Positions 25,937-35,164 of a stretch of DNA of 64,000 bases are shown here, in pieces. The stretch's first letter is position 1; each line of letters begins with the position of its first letter. The notes beneath the pieces were generated by a model. That model saw only the letters and a list, made by a program, of their open reading frames with translations. It searched no databases and was not told where the DNA came from. The stretch spans positions 2,232,001-2,296,000 of the forward strand of contig NZ_CP053452.2 of assembly GCF_013128195.2 (NCBI RefSeq), read 5' to 3'. The DNA is from Frigoriglobus tundricola. GTDB lineage: Bacteria > Planctomycetota > Planctomycetia > Gemmatales > Gemmataceae. Made by a program: the position numbers and the translations under genes.

Positions 25937-27352
25937 TCACGAGTTGAGCGGCTTGCCGGCCCACGCCATCCGGGCGGCCTCGCCGACGGCCTCGCTCAGC
26001 GTCGGGTGGGAGTGCGTGCAGCGGGCGATGTCCTCGGCGCTGCCCTTGTACTCCATGATCGTCACGCACTCCGCGATCAGGTCCGACGCCCGCGGGCCGA
26101 GGATGTGGACGCCCAGCACCCGGTCCGTCTTCGCGTCGGCCAGCACCTTCACGAACCCGTCCTGCTCGTCCATCGCCTTCGCCCGGCCGGTCGCGCTGAA
26201 CTTGAACTTGCCCACCCGGTACTCGACCCCCTTCTCCTTCAACTGCTCTTCCGTGAGCCCGACGCTCGACACCTCCGGCCAGATGTAAATGACGCTCGGG
26301 ATCGCGTCGTAGTTTACGTGCGGCTTCATGCCGGCGAGCTGCTCGACGCACACCACGCCCTCCTCGCTCGCCTTGTGGGCGAGCATCGGCCCGGCGATCA
26401 GGTCGCCGATGGCGTACACGCCCGGCACGTTCGTCCGGAAGTGCTCGTTCACCTCGATGCGGCCGCTCTTGGGGTCGTACTTCACGCCGGCCTCGTCCAG
26501 CCCCAGCCCCGCGGTGTACGGCCGCCGGCCGACCGCGACGAGCACGCGGTCGCCCGTAAAGCTCAGCTCCTTGCCGTCCTTGCTCTGCGCCTTCACCGTG
26601 ACCGTGTCGCCGGCCACCTGTGCCCCGGTCACCTTGGTATCGACGTGGATCTCGAACCCCTGCTTGACGAGCAGCTTGTGAACCTCGGCCGCGATCTCGC
26701 CGTCGCAGATCGCGAGGATGCGCGGCAGGAACTCCAGAACGGTCACCTTGGCACCGAGCCGCTTCCAGACGGAGCCGAGTTCCAGGCCGATGTACCCGCC
26801 GCCGACGATGATGAGGTGCTTCGGCACCGTGTCGAAGGTCAGGGCTTCCGTGGAGCTGACGATCCGCGTGCCGTCGAACTTCATGAACGGCAGTTCGGTG
26901 CTCTCGCTCCCGGTCGCCAGCAGCACGTTCTTCGCGTCCAGCGTGGTCTTCGCGCCGTCCGCGGCGGTCACCTCAACCTTATTGCCCTTGAGCAGTTTCC
27001 CCGAGCCAAATAGTGGGGTGACGCCGTACTTCTTGAACAGGAACCCGACGCCGCCGGTGAGTTCGCTCACCACCTTGTCTTTGCGCTTCAGCATCGTGTC
27101 GAGGTCGAGGGCGACGCTGCCGACCTTGATCCCGTGCCGGGCCGCCTTGTGCAACGTGGCCTCGTACATCTCGGACGAGTCGAGCAGCGCCTTGCTCGGG
27201 ATGCACCCGACGTTCAGGCACGTGCCGCCCAGCGCCTTGTTGGGCCGCTTCTCGACGCAGGCCACCTTCAGCCCGAGCTGCGCCGCCCGGATCGCCGCCG
27301 TGTACCCGCCCGGCCCGCCGCCGATCACGATCAGGTCGTAACTGTCCGCCAT
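25937..27352 (-). CDS. lpdA: Dihydrolipoyl dehydrogenase (E3)
   Basis: 471 residues from ATG 27352. FAD-binding GGGPGGYTAAIRAAQLGLKV, the redox disulfide GGTCLNVGCIPSK, the NAD fold GGGYIGLELGSVWKRLG, the FAD motif GVYAIGDLIAG and the dimer-interface His-Glu pair HSHPTLSEAVGEA are all present. It reoxidises the lipoyl arm of the E2 subunit, giving NADH. It follows sucB and sucA on the same strand, so it is the E3 of the 2-oxoglutarate dehydrogenase complex, and perhaps also of pyruvate dehydrogenase. Confidence 0.96.
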   Translation of the reverse strand: MADSYDLIVIGGGPGGYTAAIRAAQLGLKVACVEKRPNKALGGTCLNVGCIPSKALLDSSEMYEATLHKAARHGIKVGSVALDLDTMLKRKDKVVSELTGGVGFLFKKYGVTPLFGSGKLLKGNKVEVTAADGAKTTLDAKNVLLATGSESTELPFMKFDGTRIVSSTEALTFDTVPKHLIIVGGGYIGLELGSVWKRLGAKVTVLEFLPRILAICDGEIAAEVHKLLVKQGFEIHVDTKVTGAQVAGDTVTVKAQSKDGKELSFTGDRVLVAVGRRPYTAGLGLDEAGVKYDPKSGRIEVNEHFRTNVPGVYAIGDLIAGPMLAHKASEEGVVCVEQLAGMKPHVNYDAIPSVIYIWPEVSSVGLTEEQLKEKGVEYRVGKFKFSATGRAKAMDEQDGFVKVLADAKTDRVLGVHILGPRASDLIAECVTIMEYKGSAEDIARCTHSHPTLSEAVGEAARMAWAGKPLNS

Positions 27353-27376
27353 TGCTTCTCCAAAACCAAGATTTCG

Positions 27377-27473
27377 CCACAAAGGCACAGAGATCGCACA
27401 CAGGGCCACAAAGAAGACGAAATAACAATTGTTCTTCTTTGTGGCCCTGTGTGCGATCTCTGTGCCTTTGTGG
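27377..27473. repeat. 41-base perfect inverted repeat
   Basis: ccacaaaggcacagagatcg and the following 21 bases are exactly complementary to 27433-27473, around a 15-base AT-rich loop. It fills the gap between sucB (stop 27483) and lpdA (start 27352). It could act as an attenuator or terminator, but the AT-rich, non-local sequence suggests a mobile palindromic repeat. Confidence 0.95.
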
Positions 27474-27482
27474 TGAGATGTA

Positions 27483-28707
27483 TCATATCTCGAACAAAAT
27501 TCGTTCCGGGCTCTCCACGCACTCTTTGATGCGCACGAGGAACTGGACGGCCTCGCGGCCGTCGATGAGCCGGTGGTCGTAGCTGAGCGCGAGGTACATC
27601 ATCGGGCGGACGACCACCTGATCGTTTACCACCACGGCGCGCTTCTGGATGCTGTGCATCCCCAGGATCGCGACCTGCGGCGGGTTCAGGATCGGCGTGC
27701 TCATCATCGACCCGAAGATGCCGCCGTTGGTGATGGTGAACGTGCCGCCCTCCAGGTCCGCGACCGTCACCTTGCCGTCGCGGGCCTTCTTCGCGACCGC
27801 CGTGATCGCCTTCTCGATGTCCGCGAACCCGAGCGCGTCTGCGCCGCGGATCACGGGCACCATCAGCCCCTTCTCGGTGCTGACGGCCACGCCGATGTCG
27901 TAAAAGTGCTGGTGCACGATGTCCGTGCCGTCGATGCGGGCGTTCACGAGCGGGAACGCCTTGAGCGCCTCGATCGCGGCCTTTACGAAGACCGACATGA
28001 AGCCGAGCTTCACGCCGTGCTTCTTCTCGAACTTCTCGTTGTACTTCGCGCGCAGCTCCTGGATCGCCGTCATGTCGGCTTCGTTGAACGTCGTGAGCGT
28101 CGCGGTGGTGGTCTGGCTCTCGAGCAACCGCGTCGCGATCCGCTTGCGGATCGGCGTCATCGCCTCGCGGGTGGTCCGCTGGCCCGCCGGCACCGGGACC
28201 GGCGCGGGCTTCGGCGCGCCGTTGCCGCTGGGCGCCGGTTTCACCGCCGTTGCGGTGGCCGCCGCCGAGACCGCGTCCTCTTTCGTGATGCGCCCGTCGC
28301 GGCCGGTGCCGCTGACGCCCTCCGGCTTCACGCCGGCTTCCGCGAGAACCCGCGCCGCGGCGGGCGAGGGGACGCCCGCGGCGCTCGCGCGCCGGAGCCT
28401 CGGGGGCCGGAGACTCGGGGGCTTACGCCCCCGCTCGCCCGCGCGGGCGCGGCGGCCGGCGCCTTGGCGTCGGTATCGATCTGCGCCACGGCCGCGCGCC
28501 GATGGCGACCGTATCGCCCTCCTTCACCAGGTGCTTGACCACACCCGCGACCGGAGCGACGACCTCCTGCGCGGCCTTGTCGGTGCCCATCTCGAACAGC
28601 GGCTCGTCGGCTTTCACGTACGCGCCGTCCGGCTTGAACCACCGGTTCAACGTCGCCTCGGTGATCGATTCCCCGGCCTTCGGTACCGTCACCTGTTCGA
28701 TTGCCAT
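27483..28707 (-). CDS. sucB: Dihydrolipoyl succinyltransferase (E2) with two frameshifts
   Basis: The N-terminal lipoyl domain starts at ATG 28707 ([20 protein letters not shown], lipoyl-Lys region [12 protein letters not shown]). After EGDTVAIGA the frame shifts near 28492-28500; the next part ([19 protein letters not shown]) is in another frame. A second shift maps to the G5 run 28417-28421 inside a palindromic repeat, after which [20 protein letters not shown], the peripheral-subunit domain and the full catalytic domain ([13 protein letters not shown]) follow to 27483. With two one-base corrections the product is about 408 residues, normal for SucB. It lies between sucA and lpdA. It is either mis-sequenced or damaged; loss of this TCA-cycle enzyme would be surprising. 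Confidence 0.85.
28414..28439. repeat. GGGGG-CTTACG-CCCCC palindrome inside sucB
   Basis: ctcgggggcttacgcccccgctcgcc has five G and five C, where three other copies in this window (42148-42178, 42296-42326, 42921-42938) have six of each. On the coding strand the run supplies SGGVSP. Adding the sixth base restores the sucB frame. Confidence 0.85.
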
Positions 28708-28846
28708 GCGCGGTCCCCTGTAACAGCACAAACCCACGGACCGCCGTCCGTGGGCGTGCGAAAGCGAGCTGACCCGGCTCCCGTGCCTAACTATGGGGAG
28801 TTGTGTTCGCCGTCTTCCCTTAGCGACGCCGGGCGGCATCGCGGAG

Positions 28847-29025
28847 CCCCCTCACCCGGCTCGAAGACTCGCCGACCTCTCCCCCGCAAAGCCGGGGGCG
28901 AGGTGAACACACACCGCGCCTCCGAAGCGACACACGCCGAGTTGCTCTACGGATCTGCAATCCCAACACCTCGCCCCCGGCTTTGCGGGGGAGAGGTCGG
29001 CGAGTCTTCGAGCCGGGTGAGGGGG
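28847..29025. mobile_element. MITE-like element, 59-base perfect terminal inverted repeats
   Basis: The 390-base gap between sucA and sucB contains two perfect 59-base arms, 28847-28905 and 28967-29025 (outer end ccccctcacccggctcgaag), around a 61-base centre. Total 179 bases, no coding capacity. A shorter relative of the outer end, cccctcacccggc, recurs at 51112-51124. Confidence 0.85.
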
Positions 29026-29097
29026 AGCGACGGGCAACAAGGCCGCTCCGCAGTACCTCCTGTGCCCAGCGCACGCCTTTTCCCTTGGGACTCTTCG

Positions 29098-32010
29098 CTA
29101 CGTCTTCGCCGCGTCCGGTCTGGGGCTGTGCGCGCCGTTCCCGTTGGCCTCTACCGCGCTGACCCAGCCGTACCGGCCGGGGCCGATCGGGCCGGACGGC
29201 GTCGGCGCGAACGCGCCCTCCACCAGCAGCCGCTGTTCCTTCTCGTGGACGTGGTGCGAGCCGGTCGCGGGGCTCGCGCTGGCGTCGCGGCCCACGTAAT
29301 CGAAGGGGAAGTTCATCGCCCGCAGCCGCGGCTCGGCGAACGTCCACCCGCCCATGTTCTGCGACTCCTCCTGCACCCAGATCCACTCGCGGGCGCGGCG
29401 GTAGCGGCTCAGCACCGCGGCCAGTTGCGCCTCCGGCCACGGGTACAGTTGCTCCAGCCGGACGATCGCCACCGCCTGCGTGCCCAGTTCCTCCCGCTTC
29501 TTAGCGAGGTCGTAGTACACTTTGCCCGAGCACACCAGCACGCGCGTCACCTGGTCCGGGTTCGCCCGGTCGTCCAGCACCTCGCGGAAGGTGGTGCCGG
29601 CGCCGAACTCGCTGACGGGGGACACGGCCGCCGGCAGCCGGAGCAGGCTCTTGGGCGTCATCACCACGAGCGGCTTGCGGAACTTGCGCCGCACCTGGCG
29701 GCGGAGCAGGTGGAAGTACTGCGCCGGGGTGGTCGGGTACGCGACCTGGATGTTGTCCTCGGCGCTCATCTGGAGGAACCGCTCCAGCCGGGCGCTGGAG
29801 TGCTCCGGCCCCTGCCCCTCGTAAGCGTGGGGCAGCAGCAGCACGAGGCCGCTGGACCGCGTCCACTTGGACTCGCAGGACGTGAGGAACTGGTCGATGA
29901 TGACCTGCGCGCCGTTGGCGAAGTCGCCGAACTGGGCCTCCCACATCACGAGCGTGTCCGGGTCGTCGAGCGAGTACCCGAACTCGAACCCCATCACCGC
30001 GGCCTCGGACAGCGAGCTGTCGATCACGTCGAACGCCGCCTGTTTCGGGTCCAGGTTCGCCAGCGGGTAGTAGTCGGCGCCGGTCTCGTAATCGACCACG
30101 ACCGCGTGCCGCTGGGTGAAGGTGCCGCGGCGGCTGTCCTGCCCGCTGAGCCGCACCGGCGTGCCCTCCAGCACGAGCGAGCCGAACGCCAGCGCCTCGC
30201 CGGTGCCCCAGTCCACCGTCGCGCGCTTCTTGATGTTCTCGGACCGGCCCAGGAGCGTCTTCAGCAGGTTCGGGTGGACCGTGAACCCGCCGGGGAACGT
30301 GCCGAGCGCGTCCGCGATGCGGTCGAGCGTGGCGTCACTCAGGCCGGTCGCGACCGGGTCGTGACTGTACGCGTTGGTGAAGCCCTTCCACCGGCCGGAG
30401 AAGCCCTCCATGCCGCGCTTCCGGCTCTCGCCCTTCTTGACCATCTCCTTGATCTGCTTGTGCGCGGACTCCATCTCCTTCCGGTACTCGGCGGCGATGG
30501 TGTCCGCGTCGCGGAGCGCGTCGGACAGCTTGTCCTCGAACTCCCGGCCGATGTGGGCGGCGACGGCGGGCACCACGCCGGACCCGGCGGGCTGGCCCGC
30601 GAGGTGCTCCGCGTACACGGCCGAGATGGGCGGCTTCTTGGCGATCACCTTCGCCTGGAGGGGCTGCGTGTAGCCGGGGTTGTCGCCCTCGTTGTGGCCC
30701 CAGCGGCGGTAGCACACCAGGTCGATCACCACGTCGCGCTTGAACTGCTGCCGGAACTCCAGGGCGAGTTCGGCCATCGCCACGCACGCCTCGGGGTCCT
30801 CGGCGTTCACGTGGAAGATCGGCGCCTGCACGAACTTGGCGATGTCGGTGCAGTACTGCGTGCTGCGGGAGTCGCGCGGGTTGGTGGTGAACCCGATCTG
30901 GTTGTTCACCACGATGTGAATGGTGCCGCCGGTGCGGTACCCGGCCAGGTTCATCAGGTTGAACGTCTCCATGATGACGCCCTGGCCGGCGAACGCGGCG
31001 TCCCCGTGGATGAGGACCGGCACGCCGGTGGTGCGCTCCTTGTCGCCGTGCTGCCGCTGCTTCGCCCGCACGCGGCCCTCGACCACCGGGTTGACGATCT
31101 CCAGGTGGCTGGGGTTCGGCGCGACCGACAGGTGAATGCTGCCGCCGTCGGCAGTGGCCACGTCCGCGGAGAAGCCGAGGTGGTACTTCACGTCGCCGTC
31201 CCCGTCGTGCGAGGAGAGCGGCAGGTAGTTGTCCTCGAACTCGTTGAAGATCTCCGCGAACGGCTTGTGGAGGGTGTTGGTGAGGACGTTCAGCCGGCCG
31301 CGGTGGGCCATGCCGATGACGATCTCCTTCACGCCGAGGGCCGGCCCCTTCTCGACGATCGCGTCGAGCACGGGGATGAGCGTCTCGCCGCCCTCAAGGG
31401 AGAACCGCTTCTGGCCCACGTACTTGGTGTGGAGGAACTTCTCGAACAGTTCCGCCTGGTGCAAGGTCATCAGGATGCGGTACTTCTGCCGCAGCTTGAG
31501 GCCGGGGCGGTTCCGGTTCGGCTCCATCCGGGCCGCGAGCCACCGGCGGGTCTCCTGCGAGTCGATGTGCATGTACTCGACGCCGATCGTGCGGCAGTAC
31601 GTTTCGCGGAGGATGGCGATGAGGTCGCGGAGCACGACCGGCCCGTCGGTGCCGAAGATCATGCTGCCGTCAACGGTGCGGTCCAGGTCGGCGGCGGAGA
31701 GGCCGAAGTTTTCGAGCCGGAGGAGCGAGTTCTCCGGCGGCGGGGCGTCCGCGAGCGGGTCGATGTGGGCCTGGAGGTGCCCGGTCTGCCGGTACCAGAA
31801 GACGAGCCGGACGACGCCGGTTTGCAAGCGGACGTCGGCGGGAACGGCATCCGGACGGGGGGCGAAAGCCCCCTGCGCCGGCGCGCCGGGCAGCCGCCCG
31901 GCGAACTGCATTCCGGCGAAGAAGCCCTGCCAGGTCGGTTCAACAGAATTGGGGTCTTGCTGCCACCGGCGGAACTGCTCGTCCACAAAATCGGCGTTCT
32001 CGCTGAACAT
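29098..32010 (-). CDS. sucA: 2-oxoglutarate dehydrogenase E1 component
   Basis: 970 residues, thiamine-diphosphate dependent, catalysing decarboxylation of 2-oxoglutarate and transfer to the E2 lipoyl arm. Visible are the N-terminal E2-binding stretch ENADFVDEQFRRWQQDPNSV, GMAHRGRLNVLTNTL, the ThDP motif around HGDAAFAGQGVIMETFNL, NNQIGFTTNPRDSRS, CYRRWGHNEGDNPGYTQPL, and the C-terminal LLLPHAYEGQGPEHSSAR. Length is typical. It is the first gene of sucA-sucB-lpdA; the 390 bases before sucB hold a MITE-like element. Confidence 0.96.
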   Translation of the reverse strand: MFSENADFVDEQFRRWQQDPNSVEPTWQGFFAGMQFAGRLPGAPAQGAFAPRPDAVPADVRLQTGVVRLVFWYRQTGHLQAHIDPLADAPPPENSLLRLENFGLSAADLDRTVDGSMIFGTDGPVVLRDLIAILRETYCRTIGVEYMHIDSQETRRWLAARMEPNRNRPGLKLRQKYRILMTLHQAELFEKFLHTKYVGQKRFSLEGGETLIPVLDAIVEKGPALGVKEIVIGMAHRGRLNVLTNTLHKPFAEIFNEFEDNYLPLSSHDGDGDVKYHLGFSADVATADGGSIHLSVAPNPSHLEIVNPVVEGRVRAKQRQHGDKERTTGVPVLIHGDAAFAGQGVIMETFNLMNLAGYRTGGTIHIVVNNQIGFTTNPRDSRSTQYCTDIAKFVQAPIFHVNAEDPEACVAMAELALEFRQQFKRDVVIDLVCYRRWGHNEGDNPGYTQPLQAKVIAKKPPISAVYAEHLAGQPAGSGVVPAVAAHIGREFEDKLSDALRDADTIAAEYRKEMESAHKQIKEMVKKGESRKRGMEGFSGRWKGFTNAYSHDPVATGLSDATLDRIADALGTFPGGFTVHPNLLKTLLGRSENIKKRATVDWGTGEALAFGSLVLEGTPVRLSGQDSRRGTFTQRHAVVVDYETGADYYPLANLDPKQAAFDVIDSSLSEAAVMGFEFGYSLDDPDTLVMWEAQFGDFANGAQVIIDQFLTSCESKWTRSSGLVLLLPHAYEGQGPEHSSARLERFLQMSAEDNIQVAYPTTPAQYFHLLRRQVRRKFRKPLVVMTPKSLLRLPAAVSPVSEFGAGTTFREVLDDRANPDQVTRVLVCSGKVYYDLAKKREELGTQAVAIVRLEQLYPWPEAQLAAVLSRYRRAREWIWVQEESQNMGGWTFAEPRLRAMNFPFDYVGRDASASPATGSHHVHEKEQRLLVEGAFAPTPSGPIGPGRYGWVSAVEANGNGAHSPRPDAAKT

Positions 32011-32163
32011 GCACTGGCTCCGGGTGGCGCGGCTGGCCGGGCGGGCGGTCGGCGGAGAGCGGTCTAGTTACTGATAGCACCCCCTCTGCGCCGGGCAAGG
32101 CGAGGCGGGGTCGTGGGACCGCGTATGAGTGATTATACCCGGCCCGTTCGCGGGTGCGGGCGG

Positions 32164-33366
32164 TCACTTCTGCTCACTCGACTTTCCGCCGTAGCGAAGG
32201 AGGAGTTTGAGGCAAAGCGCGCGGTTGACGGAGAGCTCTTCCGGCTCGGGTGCGGTCGGCTTCGGTTGCCCGGCCAGATGAACCATTCTGCCGGGCATGA
32301 TCTTCAACGCCAAATCGACCGGGTTGCGGCGCATTGCGTCGCGGGTCGTCAAGGACGCGCCGTTCGCGAGCAAGAGCGCCACCAGTTCCAGCGACTCCCG
32401 TTCGATGGCGGTGTGAAGCGGGGTGGAAAAGGTTCGCGGGTCGCCGTTAGGCATGCTGGCGCGTGGAAGATAGTAATCCCGCTGGGTGTTCGGGTTCGCG
32501 CCGTGTTTCAACAAGACGCGGACCATCTCCACATCCCCGATCCCAACGGCCATATGAAGCGCCGTGGAACCGTCGCAATCCTGGGCATCCGCTTTCGCCC
32601 CCTTTTGAAGCAAAAAGACGGCGATGTCGCGCCGCCGCGCGTAGACGGCCGCGTGGAGCGGCGTCCAAGCTAAAGTCTTCCGAGAATCGGCATATGGGTT
32701 CACCTTCGCGCCGTGTCGGATCAAGAGTTCCACCATGTCGATCCGTTGCGCTGTGACGGCCCTGTAAAGCGGCAGCCAATCTATGGGCGCTCTGGGATCG
32801 GCGTGAGGGTTCACCTCCGCGCCGTGTCGGATCAAGAGTTCCACCATCCGCACGTCGCCTGTTGCAACGGCCTCGGTCAGAAGCGTCTGCGAACCCCAAC
32901 CCGGCCCGTCGGAACGGAGGTTCGCGAGTTGCTTCTGCAATCCGAACACACCCGCGGCGCGGAACATCAACCGAACGTCGTCCTGCCTGTTCAGGGCCAC
33001 GGCGGAAAAGATGTCGAGCGTGGCGCCGTGCTTGAGGAGTAGTTCGACAGTACCGGTCGAGTTGCGCCTCGCCGCGTGCTGGAGCGGAGCCCCTCCGCTC
33101 TGGCCCGGATCGTTTACCCTTCCGCCGCGCGCGAGAAGAAGGTTCAGCACACCGACGTTGTTCCCACTCGCCGCGATGTGGACTGGCGTAGCAGGTCGGC
33201 CCTTGGTGCGTCGCTCCGGCGCGTTCACCGCGTCGGGACAGCACAAGAGCGCGAGGTGCGCCTGAATGATGCTGCCCGTGCGAGCCGCTCCGTGAAGCGG
33301 TTCGGAGTGAGCCAACCCGCCGAGCCCGGAAGCGAAGAGGGACACGACAAGAGCGGGAAGGTGCAT
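32164..33366 (-). CDS. Secreted ankyrin-repeat protein
   Basis: 400 residues from ATG 33366, with a signal peptide (MHLPALVVSLFASGLGGLAHS). At least seven ankyrin repeats follow, e.g. TPVHIAASGNNVGVLNLLLA, PLQHAARRNSTGTVELLLKHG, TPLHAAVYARRRDIAVFLLQ and TALHMAVGIGDVEMVRVLLK. The repeats mediate protein binding. The signal peptide means the target is outside the cytoplasm, which is uncommon but widespread in Planctomycetota. No catalytic domain. It diverges from the permease at 33653; the 286 bases between them should hold both promoters. Confidence 0.88.
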   Translation of the reverse strand: MHLPALVVSLFASGLGGLAHSEPLHGAARTGSIIQAHLALLCCPDAVNAPERRTKGRPATPVHIAASGNNVGVLNLLLARGGRVNDPGQSGGAPLQHAARRNSTGTVELLLKHGATLDIFSAVALNRQDDVRLMFRAAGVFGLQKQLANLRSDGPGWGSQTLLTEAVATGDVRMVELLIRHGAEVNPHADPRAPIDWLPLYRAVTAQRIDMVELLIRHGAKVNPYADSRKTLAWTPLHAAVYARRRDIAVFLLQKGAKADAQDCDGSTALHMAVGIGDVEMVRVLLKHGANPNTQRDYYLPRASMPNGDPRTFSTPLHTAIERESLELVALLLANGASLTTRDAMRRNPVDLALKIMPGRMVHLAGQPKPTAPEPEELSVNRALCLKLLLRYGGKSSEQK

Positions 33367-33652
33367 GAGCGGTTCCCTCCGGATGGTCAGCGCGAGAGGA
33401 GGAACGTTACTCGAAGGCCGTTCGTTGCGCCTACGGGAACTGCCGATCCAACTTTTGGGGCAATATTTGTGGCAGTCAAGCCCAAGTAAAGGGCCGATGC
33501 CTGAGTTGTAGGTTAAGGTTGGCGTGGATCTTGCAACGAACCGGTCGAGCGGGCGGCGGTATCGCACTCAAAGCGCCTCCCGTCCTTGCACGAGTTGCGA
33601 TCTGCGATATTGCGGCTCCCGCCTTCCGGTCCTCACTTTTCGAGATCCGCTC

Positions 33653-35089
33653 ATGGTCAGGTGGGGCCAGTTGTTCGCGAGACAGGCGCCGACTGGTCCC
33701 ACTGCGGCCCCGCGGGCTCAGGTGCTGGGAACGTGGGCACTCGTTGCAATGGGGATCGGGGCCACGATCGGCTCCGGCATCTTTGTTACAACTGGGCAGG
33801 TGGCCGCTACCGTGGCCGGGCCGGGCGTGGTGCTGTCGTACCTGGTTGCGGGCGGCGCGTGTCTCCTCGCGGCGCTCTGCTACGCCGAGTTCGCGGCGCT
33901 CCACCCGAGCGGCGGGAGCGCCTACAGCTACGCCTACGCGACCCTCGGCGAGCTCTGCGCCTGGGTCATCGGCTGGGACCTCGTTCTGGAATACGGGGTC
34001 GCCGGATCGATCGTCGCCGTGGGCTGGTCGGAACACTTCGTTCAGTTGCTCCAGAGCCTCGGCGTTCGGGTCCCCGCGGCACTCGTCGCACCGGTCAACG
34101 TTCCCGCCGCGCTGGTCATGGCGGCCATAACCGCCGTGCTCATCCGTGGCGTCGAAGAGAGCGCCAGAACGAACACGGTCGTGGTCGCGGTGAAACTCGG
34201 CGTCGTCCTGTTCGTGCTGCTGGTCGGCGTCGGGTTCGTGGACCGGGTGAACTGGGTCAGTTTTCCGCCGCCGGGCGACCCGGCCGGCAGCGGGTTCCTG
34301 CCGTTCGGGTGGGCCGGAGTCATGACCGGAGCGGCGATGGTCTTCTTCGCCTACATCGGGTTCGACGCGGTTTCGACGCACGCCGAAGAAGCCATTGACC
34401 CCGGCCGCAGTTTGCCCCGCGGAATTCTCGTGTCACTCGTGGTTTGCACGGTGCTGTACATCGCCGTGGCGGCGGTACTGGTGGGAATGGTGCCGTGGGT
34501 GCGGATCGCGCCGCTCGCTCCCGTGGCGGCCGCGTTCGCGGGCGTCGGGATGCCGTGGGCGGCCGTGGTCATCGACTTCGGGGCGCTCGCGGGGATGACG
34601 AGCGTCCTCCTCGTGACGTTCTCGGGGCAAGCCCGCATCTTCCGGGCGATGGCCCGTGACGGCCTGTTGCCGAAGGGGCTGTTCGCCGCGGAGCACCCGA
34701 AGTTCCGCACCCCGGTCCGCTCCCTCGTCCTGACCGGGACCGTCGCGGGCCTGACGGCGGCGCTCGTCCCGCACGGCGTGCTGCTGGAAATGGTGTCCAT
34801 CGGGACGCTCATGGCGTTCGCGATCGTGTGCGCCGCCGTGATGGTCCTGCGGACCACGCACCCGGGGGCGGCGCGGCCGTTCCGCTGCCCGGCCGTGTAC
34901 GTCGTCGCCCCGCTCGGGATCTTCGTGAACGCGGCGATGATGGTCGCCTTGCCGGTCGAGACGTGGCTCCGACTGGTGGTGTGGCTCGTGGTCGGGCTCG
35001 GCGTGTATTTCGGCTACGGCGCGCGGCACAGCGCCGCGCGGCGGCGGGGCTCGGGCCCGGGGGGCGCGCCCGGCCCCGATCGCCCGTAA
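33653..35089 (+). CDS. APC-superfamily amino-acid permease (cationic amino-acid transporter type)
   Basis: 478 residues from ATG 33653, about 12 membrane helices. The APC signature GIGATIGSGIFVTTGQVA is in helix 1; EFAALHPSGGSAYSYAY and FFAYIGFDAVSTHAEEA are the helix 3 and helix 6 hallmarks of the CAT group. Likely a proton- or Na-coupled uptake carrier in the inner membrane. The substrate cannot be read from sequence. The open frame extends 129 bases upstream, without a convincing start. Confidence 0.9.
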   Translation: MVRWGQLFARQAPTGPTAAPRAQVLGTWALVAMGIGATIGSGIFVTTGQVAATVAGPGVVLSYLVAGGACLLAALCYAEFAALHPSGGSAYSYAYATLGELCAWVIGWDLVLEYGVAGSIVAVGWSEHFVQLLQSLGVRVPAALVAPVNVPAALVMAAITAVLIRGVEESARTNTVVVAVKLGVVLFVLLVGVGFVDRVNWVSFPPPGDPAGSGFLPFGWAGVMTGAAMVFFAYIGFDAVSTHAEEAIDPGRSLPRGILVSLVVCTVLYIAVAAVLVGMVPWVRIAPLAPVAAAFAGVGMPWAAVVIDFGALAGMTSVLLVTFSGQARIFRAMARDGLLPKGLFAAEHPKFRTPVRSLVLTGTVAGLTAALVPHGVLLEMVSIGTLMAFAIVCAAVMVLRTTHPGAARPFRCPAVYVVAPLGIFVNAAMMVALPVETWLRLVVWLVVGLGVYFGYGARHSAARRRGSGPGGAPGPDRP

Positions 35090-35164
35090 CGGAGCTTCTC
35101 GCGGGTGGTGGGCGGCTCCCGCCCATATAACATACCTGTCCTCATCTCACTTTCGGATGGCCGC

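Noticed and set aside
27919..32067. A 1382-codon open frame on the plus strand
   Set aside because: It lies opposite sucA and sucB, has no motif and reflects the high GC of the third codon position. sucA is certain.
33524..33652. Upstream start for the permease
   Set aside because: The extra 43 codons are polar, lie in the divergent promoter region and precede no membrane helix.
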